This document shows positions 50,131-57,670 of a stretch of 64,000 nt of DNA, piece after piece. The stretch's first letter is position 1, and each line of letters begins with the position of its first letter. Location: positions 290,325 through 354,324 of the forward strand of contig NZ_JNZZ01000004.1 in NCBI RefSeq assembly GCF_000717645.1, in the 5' to 3' direction. The notes under the pieces were generated by a model. It made no database searches. It saw only the letters and a list, made by a program, of their open reading frames with translations, and was not told the origin of the DNA. Origin of the DNA: Streptomyces californicus (GTDB lineage: Bacteria > Actinomycetota > Actinomycetes > Streptomycetales > Streptomycetaceae). Both the position numbers and the translations under genes were made by a program.

Positions 50131-50256
50131 ATGATCGCAACCCTGTCAGCCGGTGAGCAGATCGCGATGGCCGTCACCGCGGTGGCCGTCCTCGGCCTCG
50201 CCGTGTTCGGCGTCCGGCGGGCCAGGCGCACCGCGCGGTCGGGCGACGCCGAGTAG
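50131..50256 (+). CDS. small membrane peptide, 41 aa
   Basis: MIATLSAGEQIAMAVTAVAV then LGLAVFGVRRARRTARSGDAE: one membrane helix and a basic/acidic tail. ATG 50131 has GAGGAG with a 6-nt spacer; ATG 50125 is directly on the ribosome site and is less likely. Function unknown. Good codon use and an excellent ribosome site support that it is real. Confidence 0.6.
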   Translation: MIATLSAGEQIAMAVTAVAVLGLAVFGVRRARRTARSGDAE

Positions 50257-50331
50257 CGGCCGCCGGGTCGCCGTCGCCTCTCCACCGCCTCTCCACGGAG
50301 GCGGCGGGGGGCCGTCTGCGATGCTGCGGGC

Positions 50332-51093
50332 ATGGCCTTCACCCGCCGGAGTCCCGAGCCCGAGTCCGTTTCGCCGCGGCCGCCCGCCGCGCCGATGCCT
50401 CCGCTGCTGACGCAGTCCTGGCTGGATCTGGCCTTCCTCCACTGGGAGACCGACCCGGCGGACGTGGCACCGCTGCTGCCTGCGGGGACCGTGCCGGACC
50501 TGTTCGGCGGGGCGACGACGTACGTGGGGCTGGTGGCGTTCCGCATGCACCGGGTGGGGGTGCTGGGGCTTCCGGGGATTCCGTACCTCGGCACCTTCCC
50601 CGAGACCAACGTGCGGCTGTACTCCGTGGACGAGCGCGGCCGGCGCGGGGTCGTGTTCCGGTCGCTCGACGCCTCGCGGCTCATCCCGGTCCTCGTGGCA
50701 CGGCTCGGGTTCCGGTTGCCGTACGTGTGGTCCCGGATGAGCGTCGAGCGTTCCGGCGACACCCTCACGTACACGAGCAGCCGGCGGTGGCCGGGGCCGC
50801 GCGGCGCGTACAGCCGCATCGCTCTGCGTCCGGGCGAGCCGATCGTCGAACCCACGGCGCTGGAACATTTCCTGACGGCCCGTTGGGCGCTGCACAGCTC
50901 GTCCTTCTTCGGCCGGACCGCCTACCTGCCCAACGCCCACCCTCAATGGCCGCTCCACCGGGCGGAGTTGCTGGAGTGGGACGAGGACCTGGTCGCGGCG
51001 GGCGGGCTGCCCGCACCGGCCGGGGAGCCCGTGAGCGTGCTCTACTCCCCGGGCGTACCGGTGCGGTTCGGGCCGCAGCGGCGCGGTGTGTGA
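50332..51093 (+). CDS. DUF2071 (YqjF-like) protein
   Basis: 253-aa YqjF/DUF2071 family protein. Signature segments: LTQSWLDLAFLHWETDPADVAPLLPAGTVPDLFGGATTYVGLVAFRM and the later FPETNVRLYSVDERGRRGVVFRSLDASRLIPVLVARLGFRLPYVWSRMSVE, then TLTYTSSRRWPGP and TARWALHS. Beta-rich acetoacetate-decarboxylase-like fold; biochemical role unknown. ATG 50332. It converges on the Pro/Gly-rich membrane protein gene with a 41-bp gap. Confidence 0.92.
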   Translation: MAFTRRSPEPESVSPRPPAAPMPPLLTQSWLDLAFLHWETDPADVAPLLPAGTVPDLFGGATTYVGLVAFRMHRVGVLGLPGIPYLGTFPETNVRLYSVDERGRRGVVFRSLDASRLIPVLVARLGFRLPYVWSRMSVERSGDTLTYTSSRRWPGPRGAYSRIALRPGEPIVEPTALEHFLTARWALHSSSFFGRTAYLPNAHPQWPLHRAELLEWDEDLVAAGGLPAPAGEPVSVLYSPGVPVRFGPQRRGV

Positions 51094-51134
51094 GGGCTGG
51101 GCGCGGCGTCAGGCGCTGTGCGCGCACGTGAGGG

Positions 51135-52205
51135 TCAGGACGGGTCCATGTCCCCGAACCGCTCGAACGTGTCCGTGCCCGTGGCCCCCTTCTTCCACGT
51201 GACGGTCAGCTTGTCGCCGTTCTGCCGCAGATTGCCGACCCGGTCCTTGCTCTTGACCCGGACGCCGTCCTCCTCGCACAGCAGGGCCATCTCCAGGAAG
51301 CCGCCGCTCTCGTCCTCCTGCCAGCGGCCCTTGCACTCCAGGCCGCCGCGGAAGCTGAGGATCGCGTTGATGCGGGCGGGCTGGTCGGCGAACTCGTCGC
51401 CGAGCCCGAGCATCGTGGAGTCCGGCAGCTTCCACACCGCCTGGAGCCCGGTGCCGGTGGGCCGGGGCACGAACGGGTTGTCCGAGCGGGCGGGCGGCGA
51501 GGCGGCCGGCTCGTCCTCCGGGTCCGCCGTGGGGTCCGCCGGCTCCGGGCTCTCCCCGGGCCCGCTCTCGCTGGGAGCCGCCACCGGCGCGGGCGGCTTC
51601 GCGGTGTCGCTCCCGTCGTCGTTCCCCCGGCCTACGGCGAACCAGATCCCGCCGCCGACGACCGCGAGCGCCAGCACGGCGGCGACCACGACGAGCCCGG
51701 TCTTCTTCCGGGGCGCGGGCGGACCGGGCTGCGGCGGCGGGAAGCCCCCGGGGGCGGGGCTCGCGTACGGGCCGGGGGCCCCGGGCGGGCCGGGGTTTCC
51801 GTGCGGACCGGGATTCGCGTACGCGCCGGGCGGCTGGTCCTGGGGGCCGGCCCCGTGGGGCGCGGTCTGCGCGGTGCCGTACGGGCCCGGCTGCGGGCCT
51901 CCGTACGGACCGGACTGCGGGCCTCCGTGCGGGCCGGGCTGCGCGGCGCCGCATCCGTACCCCTGCGGCGGCGTGTCCTGGACCGGCTGCGCGTACGGGT
52001 TCCCGGCGACCGGCTGCTGTCCCTGGTGTCCTTGCCGGCCCTGCTGGCCCTGTCCCTGCTGCTGCGGTGATCCGTAGCCGGGGCCGGCGGGCCGCGGGGG
52101 TACGGGCGGCATCGGCGGCGGGGTGCCGTGGGGCTGCTGCCCTCCCGGCTGCGGCGGCGGGCCCTGGGGCGTCGGCGGCGGCTGCTGGTCGAACGGCTGA
52201 GACAC
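51135..52205 (-). CDS. Pro/Gly/Gln-rich single-span membrane protein
   Basis: 356 aa. Residues 1-165 are extremely Pro/Gly/Gln-rich with collagen-like GPHGGPQSGPYGGPQPGPYG units. Then comes one membrane helix (TGLVVVAAVLALAVVGGGIWFAVG, about 172-195), an acidic Pro/Ser linker, and a C-terminal beta domain of ~130 residues (LQAVWKLPDSTMLGLGDEFADQPARINAILSFRGGLECKGRWQEDESGGFLEMALLCEEDGVRVKSK). Type II topology with the C-terminal domain outside is likely. GTG 52205 has GGGGGAGGA at 6 nt. Typical of Streptomyces proteins of unknown function; two Cys could form a disulfide. Confidence 0.8.
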   Translation of the reverse strand: MSQPFDQQPPPTPQGPPPQPGGQQPHGTPPPMPPVPPRPAGPGYGSPQQQGQGQQGRQGHQGQQPVAGNPYAQPVQDTPPQGYGCGAAQPGPHGGPQSGPYGGPQPGPYGTAQTAPHGAGPQDQPPGAYANPGPHGNPGPPGAPGPYASPAPGGFPPPQPGPPAPRKKTGLVVVAAVLALAVVGGGIWFAVGRGNDDGSDTAKPPAPVAAPSESGPGESPEPADPTADPEDEPAASPPARSDNPFVPRPTGTGLQAVWKLPDSTMLGLGDEFADQPARINAILSFRGGLECKGRWQEDESGGFLEMALLCEEDGVRVKSKDRVGNLRQNGDKLTVTWKKGATGTDTFERFGDMDPS

Positions 52206-52473
52206 GCGGGTCCTCCCCCGTACCGACCCCCTGCCGGCACGCCACCTCTTTGTATCAGCCACCGAACCACCGCAGCAGCCGGTATTAGGACGTGAGTTCC
52301 CCACCCGCCCCGGGCCCGTCGACGTGCGCCGGGGCGAGCGTCGCGCGCGGGCCGCCGGGTCCGCGCCCCGGGGTGCGCGGTGTGTGCTCGCCCACCCCGT
52401 CCCGGCCCCCGATGCGGCACACTGGACGTTTGGCCGCAGCCGTGGCCGCACCCCGCAGAAAGGGCCGAAGCGC

Positions 52474-54117
52474 GTGACCGGACCCCTCATCGTCCAGAGC
52501 GACAAGACGCTGCTCCTCGAAGTCGACCACGAGCTGGCGGAAGCCTGCCGCCGTGCCATCGCGCCGTTCGCGGAGCTGGAGCGTGCGCCCGAGCACATCC
52601 ACACGTACCGGGTCACCCCGCTCGGGCTGTGGAACGCCCGCGCCGCCGGGCACGACGCCGAGCAGGTCGTCGACGCCCTGGTCGAGTACTCCCGCTACCC
52701 CGTGCCGCACGCGCTCCTGGTCGACATCGCCGAGACGATGGCGCGGTACGGCCGGCTCACCCTCTCCAAGCACCCTGTGCACGGGCTCGTCCTCACCACC
52801 ACCGACCGGCCCGTCCTGGAGGAGATCCTCCGGTCGAAGAAGGTCCAGCCGCTGGTCGGCGCGCGGATCGACCCGGACACCGTGGCCGTCCACCCCTCCG
52901 AGCGCGGACAGGTCAAGCAGACGCTGCTCAAGCTCGGGTGGCCCGCCGAGGACCTCGCCGGCTACGTGGACGGCGAGGCCCATCCGATCGAGCTGGCCGA
53001 GGACGGCTGGTCGCTGCGGCCGTACCAGAAGCAGGCCGTGGAGGGGTTCTGGCACGGTGGGTCCGGGGTCGTCGTGCTGCCCTGCGGCGCCGGGAAGACG
53101 CTCGTCGGGGCCGGTGCCATGGCCGAGGCCAAGGCCACCACGCTCATCCTCGTCACCAACACCGTCTCCGCGCGGCAGTGGAAGCACGAACTGGTGAAGC
53201 GGACCTCGCTGACCGAGGACGAGATCGGTGAGTACAGCGGGACCCGCAAGGAGATCCGGCCGGTCACCATCGCCACCTACCAGGTGCTGACCACCCGGCG
53301 GAAGGGCGTCTACCCGCACCTGGAGCTGTTCGACTCCCGCGACTGGGGCCTGGTCGTGTACGACGAGGTCCACCTGCTGCCCGCGCCCGTCTTCAAGTTC
53401 ACCGCCGACCTCCAGGCCCGGCGGCGGCTCGGCCTCACGGCGACGCTCGTACGCGAGGACGGTCGGGAGTCCGACGTCTTCTCGCTCATCGGGCCCAAGC
53501 GGTTCGACGCGCCCTGGAAGGAGATCGAGGCGCAGGGGTACATCGCGCCGGCCGACTGCGTCGAGGTGCGGGTCAACCTCACCGACTCCGAGCGGCTCGC
53601 GTACGCCACCGCCGAGACGGAGGAGAAGTACCGGTTCTGCGCCACCACCGCCACCAAGCGGAAGGTGACCGAGGCGCTGGTGCGCAAGCACCGGGGCGAG
53701 CAGACCCTCGTCATCGGGCAGTACATCGACCAGCTCGACGAACTGGGCGCGCACCTGGACGCTCCGGTCATCAAGGGCGAGACCAGCAACGCCCAGCGCG
53801 AGAAGCTCTTCGACGCGTTCCGGAACGGGGAGATCAGCGTCCTCGTCGTCTCCAAGGTCGCCAACTTCTCCATCGACCTGCCCGAGGCCACCGTCGCCAT
53901 CCAGGTCAGCGGCACCTTCGGGTCGCGCCAGGAGGAGGCGCAGCGGCTGGGCCGCGTCCTGCGGCCGAAGGCCGACGGGCACGAGGCGCGGTTCTACTCG
54001 GTCGTCGCCCGCGACACCATCGACCAGGACTTCGCGGCGCACCGCCAGCGGTTCCTGGCCGAGCAGGGGTACGCGTACCGCATCGTCGACGCGGACGAGC
54101 TGCTCGCGGAGAGCTGA
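52474..54117 (+). CDS. XPB/Ssl2-type DEAD/DEAH helicase
   Basis: 547-aa bacterial XPB (SF2) helicase. The N-terminal 180 residues include the damage-recognition-like domain (MTGPLIVQSDKTLLLEVDHELAEACRRAIAPFAELERAPEHIHTYRVTPLGLWNARAAGH). Walker A LPCGAGKT (202-209), DEVH box (297-300), motif III LTATLVREDG with the XPB RED motif, and motif VI QEEAQRLGRVLRPK. Known archaeal and bacterial XPB proteins unwind DNA in repair with the nuclease Bax1 or stand alone. GTG 52474 begins the conserved sequence. The helicase-associated gene at 45361 is the likely functional partner. The gap 52206-52473 upstream holds no other gene. Confidence 0.94.
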   Translation: MTGPLIVQSDKTLLLEVDHELAEACRRAIAPFAELERAPEHIHTYRVTPLGLWNARAAGHDAEQVVDALVEYSRYPVPHALLVDIAETMARYGRLTLSKHPVHGLVLTTTDRPVLEEILRSKKVQPLVGARIDPDTVAVHPSERGQVKQTLLKLGWPAEDLAGYVDGEAHPIELAEDGWSLRPYQKQAVEGFWHGGSGVVVLPCGAGKTLVGAGAMAEAKATTLILVTNTVSARQWKHELVKRTSLTEDEIGEYSGTRKEIRPVTIATYQVLTTRRKGVYPHLELFDSRDWGLVVYDEVHLLPAPVFKFTADLQARRRLGLTATLVREDGRESDVFSLIGPKRFDAPWKEIEAQGYIAPADCVEVRVNLTDSERLAYATAETEEKYRFCATTATKRKVTEALVRKHRGEQTLVIGQYIDQLDELGAHLDAPVIKGETSNAQREKLFDAFRNGEISVLVVSKVANFSIDLPEATVAIQVSGTFGSRQEEAQRLGRVLRPKADGHEARFYSVVARDTIDQDFAAHRQRFLAEQGYAYRIVDADELLAES

Positions 54118-54237
54118 GGCGGGCCGGGCCGGCCGTGACGGCAGGAGACCGGGTCGGCTGTGACAGCGGCAGGCCGGGGCGGTCGTGACGGTGGCCGGCC
54201 GTGACTATGGCGCGGGGAGGGGCGTGGGGCCGCGGGT

Positions 54238-54243
54238 TACAGT
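54238..54243 (+). promoter_or_regulatory. -10 element TACAGT of a likely leaderless transcript
   Basis: TACAGT with exactly 7 nt to ATG 54251 and no Shine-Dalgarno between. Confidence 0.5.
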
Positions 54244-54250
54244 CGGTTCC

Positions 54251-55411
54251 ATGTCCCTCCGCCCCGCCGACGCCGCCCCCGGCGCCTCTGCCGCACCCGG
54301 CGCGGGGGCGGACACACCCGCCGGGACGGGCTCCACCGTCGCCGACCCCGTCACGGCCGACCCCGTCATCGCCGGCCCCGTCATCGCCGGCCCCGTCATC
54401 GCCGGCCCCGTCATCGCCGACCCCGCCGGCCCCGACGTCACCGCCTTCGGGAGCTGGCCGCGCGAGCCCGGCACCGTGACCTGCCGCGCCTCCGCCGTCC
54501 CGCCGGGGGCCGACGCCCCGTTCGTGATCATCTCCGAGGCGCACCTCCCCGACGTCCCCACCGAGTGGGAGCCGCACGCGCACCCCCTGCACGAGCTGGT
54601 CTGGGTGCGCGGCGGCACCCTGATGTCCCGGGTCGCGGACCGCGTCTTCACCGTCTCCGACGGGCAGGGGCTGTGGATGCCCGCCGGGGTGGTACACGGC
54701 GGGCGGCTGACGGCGGACGTCGTGTTCCATGACGTCTTCTTCGCTCCGGAGCGCACGCCGGTCGCGTTCGACGGGCCCACGGCGATCGAGATGACGCCGC
54801 TGCTGGAGTCCCTGCTGACCCATCTCGCCCGGACCGATCTCGACGCGGCGGCACGGGCGCGCGCGGAGTCCGTCGTCTTCGACGTCCTGGAGCCCTCCGA
54901 GCGCCAGCTCGCGCTCCGGATGCCCGGCGACCCCCGGATCGACGCGATCGCCGAGGCCCTGCTGGAGGACCCCTCCGACCCCAGGTCGCTGGAGGAGTGG
55001 GCGCGGGCGCTCGGCACCAGCGACCGGACCATCAGCCGTGCGTTCCGTCACACCACCGGCCTCTCCTTCGCCCAGTGGCGGCAGGCGCTGCGCGTCCACC
55101 GGGCGTTGACGCTGCTCTCCGAGGGGCACGACGTGCAGACCGTCGCGCTGCTGCTGGGCTACGCGCAGACCAGCACGTTCATCGCCGCGTTCCGGCGGGT
55201 CATGGGGGCGACGCCGGGGGCGTTCGCCCGGACGAGCGCGGGCGGCCCGGAGGGGATCGGCGCGGCGGACCCGGGGGCGTTCGCCCGGACGAGCGCGGGC
55301 GGCCCGGAGGGGATCGGCGCGGCGGACCCGGGGGCGTTCTCCCGTACGGGAACGGCGCGGCCCGAGGGGTTCGGTCCCTCGTCCCCGGCCGTGGACGCCG
55401 CCGCGGCCTGA
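54251..55411 (+). CDS. AraC family regulator with cupin sensor and repeats
   Basis: 386 aa. Residues 1-60 contain repeated GPVIA units (DPVIAGPVIAGPVIAGPVIA). A cupin/AraC ligand domain follows (HLPDVPTEWEPHAHPLHELVWVRGGTLMSRVADRVFTVSDGQGLWMPAGVVHGG). The C-terminal AraC HTH pair is typical: LEEWARALGTSDRTISRAFRHTTGLSFAQWRQALRVHRALTLL and DVQTVALLLGYAQTSTFIAAFRRVMGATPGAF. After it come 19-aa repeats PGAFARTSAGGPEGIGAAD. ATG 54251 has TACAGT 7 nt upstream, so it is probably leaderless. Directly upstream of siderophore operon 2 and its iron box, so it probably activates that operon. Confidence 0.9.
   Translation: MSLRPADAAPGASAAPGAGADTPAGTGSTVADPVTADPVIAGPVIAGPVIAGPVIADPAGPDVTAFGSWPREPGTVTCRASAVPPGADAPFVIISEAHLPDVPTEWEPHAHPLHELVWVRGGTLMSRVADRVFTVSDGQGLWMPAGVVHGGRLTADVVFHDVFFAPERTPVAFDGPTAIEMTPLLESLLTHLARTDLDAAARARAESVVFDVLEPSERQLALRMPGDPRIDAIAEALLEDPSDPRSLEEWARALGTSDRTISRAFRHTTGLSFAQWRQALRVHRALTLLSEGHDVQTVALLLGYAQTSTFIAAFRRVMGATPGAFARTSAGGPEGIGAADPGAFARTSAGGPEGIGAADPGAFSRTGTARPEGFGPSSPAVDAAAA
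54360..54434 (+). repeat. 15-bp in-frame tandem repeat in AraC N-terminus
   Basis: GGCCCCGTCATCGCC or GACCCCGTCATCGCC repeated four to five times, coding for (G/D)PVIA units. Expected to vary in copy number. Confidence 0.75.
55214..55340 (+). repeat. 57-bp in-frame tandem repeat in AraC C-terminus
   Basis: Units start at 55214, 55271 and 55328. The first two are essentially identical (19 aa, PGAFARTSAGGPEGIGAAD); the third diverges after about 12 bp. Located after the HTH domain. Confidence 0.85.
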
Positions 55412-55503
55412 GGTCCCGGCCTTTCCGGTGTCCGGAACGCCGTATCGGCTGTCGCCAACTCCTGATTGCCGACATGTCGGGCGGAATATAACCTTCCAAG
55501 GAC

Positions 55504-55522
55504 TTAGGTAAGCCTTAGTTGA
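55504..55522. promoter_or_regulatory. iron box (DmdR/IdeR-like) of siderophore operon 2
   Basis: TTAGGTAAGCCTTAGTTGA agrees at 13 of 19 positions with the recalled Streptomyces consensus TTAGGTTAGGCTCACCTAA. It lies in an AT-richer spot 182 bp upstream of the ATPase gene. Fe-loaded DmdR would repress operon 2 here. Confidence 0.75.
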
Positions 55523-55703
55523 TGTCCGCCGCCGGTGGGCGTCGTCGGGCTGCCTCAGCTCGGCCGTCAGGCCGGTTCAGCTCATCGGAGAGCCGGCCGT
55601 CCGGCCGGGCGGCGCACCGTAGTGCGCCACCGGGGCGTCCCGCGCCCCCGGCACCCCGCCCCGCTCCTCGTCAGCCCCTCCCTCGACACGACCGGACCCT
55701 CCC

Positions 55704-56603
55704 ATGTTCACCAGCCCCTCCCCCGCCGCGGCCGAGCCCGCCGACGCCGCTTCCCTGAGCGGGCGCCGGCTGGTGCTGCGGTACGGAAAGACGACGGTCG
55801 TGCACGGTGTCTCGCTCTCCCTGGAGCCCGGTCGCGCGACCGCGCTGGTGGGCCCGAACGGCAGCGGCAAGTCCACCCTGCTGCGGTCGCTGGCCCGGTT
55901 GCACGAGGTGGACGACGGCGAGGTGGTCATCGGCGGCCGGGACGGCGGGCCCGAACGTGTCGCGTCGCTGCTCAGCGGGCGGGAGTTCGCGCGGGAGGTC
56001 ACGCTGTTCTCCCAGTCGCGGGCCGCCCCGCAGGGCCTGACGGTGGCGGAGGTCGTGGCGTTCGGCCGCCACCCGTACCGGCGCCGCTTCGCCGGGCTCT
56101 CCGCCGACGACCGCGCGGCGATCGCGCACGCCATGGACGCCACCGGCGTACGGGAGATGGCCGAGCGGCCCGCCGGGGAGCTGTCCGGCGGCGAGATGCA
56201 ACGCGTCTGGCTCGCCGCCTGCCTGGCCCAGAACACCGGCGTCGTGCTGCTGGACGAGCCGACGAACCACCTCGACCTGCGCTACCAGATCGAGACGCTC
56301 GACCTGATACGCGACCTCGTCGAGGACCACGGCATCGCGGTGGGGGTCGTCCTCCACGACCTCGACCACGCCGCCCGCGTCGCGGACACGGTCGTCCTCA
56401 TGCGCGCCGGCCGGGTCCACGCCGCCGGCCCGCCCGCCGACGTCCTCACCGCGCGCCACATCCACGAGGTCTACGACATCCGCGTCGAGGCCGGGCTCGA
56501 CCCCCGTACGGGCCGGGTCCGCATCGACCCCCTCGGGCGGCGTTCCGCCCCGGCCGCTTCTTCCACCGACACCACCAGCACGCTCCGAGAGGACCCCTCA
56601 TGA
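55704..56603 (+). CDS. iron-siderophore ABC transporter ATP-binding protein
   Basis: 299-aa FecE-like ATPase. Walker A VGPNGSGKSTLLRSL, signature LSGGEMQRVWLAACL, Walker B VVLLDEPTNHLDLRYQIETLDL, H-loop VVLHDLDHAARV, all intact. ATG 55704; the next gene starts inside its stop (ATGA). First gene of siderophore operon 2. Unlike operon 1, the ATPase comes first and the permeases are fused. Confidence 0.94.
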   Translation: MFTSPSPAAAEPADAASLSGRRLVLRYGKTTVVHGVSLSLEPGRATALVGPNGSGKSTLLRSLARLHEVDDGEVVIGGRDGGPERVASLLSGREFAREVTLFSQSRAAPQGLTVAEVVAFGRHPYRRRFAGLSADDRAAIAHAMDATGVREMAERPAGELSGGEMQRVWLAACLAQNTGVVLLDEPTNHLDLRYQIETLDLIRDLVEDHGIAVGVVLHDLDHAARVADTVVLMRAGRVHAAGPPADVLTARHIHEVYDIRVEAGLDPRTGRVRIDPLGRRSAPAASSTDTTSTLREDPS

Positions 56604-57670
56604 CCCGCGTCCGCCGACTGACGGCGTCAGCCGCCACCGGGCTCGCCCTCGCCCTCGCCGCCACGGCCTGCGGCACCACCGACGTCTCCTCCGCGAGCGG
56701 CTCCAAGGCGTCGGCTTCGGCGTCGCCCGCGTCGAAGGACTGCGCCGCCGACACCACGGCGACGTCCACGAAGCCGGTGACGCTCACCGACAGCCTCGGC
56801 CGCGAGGTGAAGCTGGACAAGCCCGCGAAGCGCATCGCCGTCCTGGAGTGGCAGCAGGTCGAGGACGCCCTCACCCTCTGCGTCACGCCCGTCGCGGTCT
56901 CCGACGCCAAGGGCTACCGCACCTGGGTCAGCGCGGAGAAGCTGCCCGAGGGCGTGAAGGACATCGGGACCCGCGAGGAGCCCGACCTCGACGCCCTCGC
57001 CGCCGCCGACCCCGACCTCGTCGTCGTGGAGGCGTTCGACGCCAAGGACAAGAAGCTGGCGGCCCTGGAGAAGCGCGGCATCCCCGTAATCGCCACCAAG
57101 GGCGCCGACCCCAAGGACCCCATCGGCAACGTGCGCGACGTCTTCAACCTGATCGGCGAGGCCACCGGCCGCACCGAGCGGGCCGAGCAGGTGGTCGGGG
57201 AGTTCGACGCGCACCTGGCGGCCGCCAAGAAGAAGGTGGCCGACGCCAAGCTGCCCACGCAGGACTTCCTGTTCTTCGACGGCTGGCTCCAGGGCGGCAA
57301 CCTCACCGTCCGCCCCTACGGCAAGGGCGCCCTCTTCACCGCGATCGGCGAGGAGCTGGGCATGAAGTCCGCCTGGACCGACGAGATCAACAAGGCGTAC
57401 GGCGACGGCGGCGTCGACCCGGCCTACGGCCTCGCGCAGACCGACGTCGAGGGGCTGGCCGGGGTGGGCAAGGCCAACCTCTTCTACGCCAACGACGAGG
57501 GCGCCGGCGGCTACGTCAAGGCGCTGGAGAAGAACCCGGTCTGGAAGTCGCTCCCGGCCGTGAAGGAAGGGCGCGCGCACAGCTTCCCCTCCGGCGTCTG
57601 GGGCGCCGGAGGACCGCGCTCGTGCGAGCAGGCGATCGACGCGTACGTCGACGCCATCACCCAGAAGTGA
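56600..57670 (+). CDS. iron-siderophore substrate-binding lipoprotein
   Basis: 356-aa FepB/BtuF-like lipoprotein. Signal peptide MTRVRRLTASAATGLALALAA, lipobox ATAC with Cys24, linker of SASGSKASASASP, then DSLGREVKLDKPAKRIAVLEWQQVEDALTLCVTPVAV and AAADPDLVVVEAF. ATG overlaps the ATPase stop by 4 bp and its stop overlaps the permease start by 4 bp. Partners with the fused permease. The internal Cys residues (DCAAD, LTLC, RSCEQ) are noteworthy for this family. Confidence 0.93.
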   Translation: MTRVRRLTASAATGLALALAATACGTTDVSSASGSKASASASPASKDCAADTTATSTKPVTLTDSLGREVKLDKPAKRIAVLEWQQVEDALTLCVTPVAVSDAKGYRTWVSAEKLPEGVKDIGTREEPDLDALAAADPDLVVVEAFDAKDKKLAALEKRGIPVIATKGADPKDPIGNVRDVFNLIGEATGRTERAEQVVGEFDAHLAAAKKKVADAKLPTQDFLFFDGWLQGGNLTVRPYGKGALFTAIGEELGMKSAWTDEINKAYGDGGVDPAYGLAQTDVEGLAGVGKANLFYANDEGAGGYVKALEKNPVWKSLPAVKEGRAHSFPSGVWGAGGPRSCEQAIDAYVDAITQK

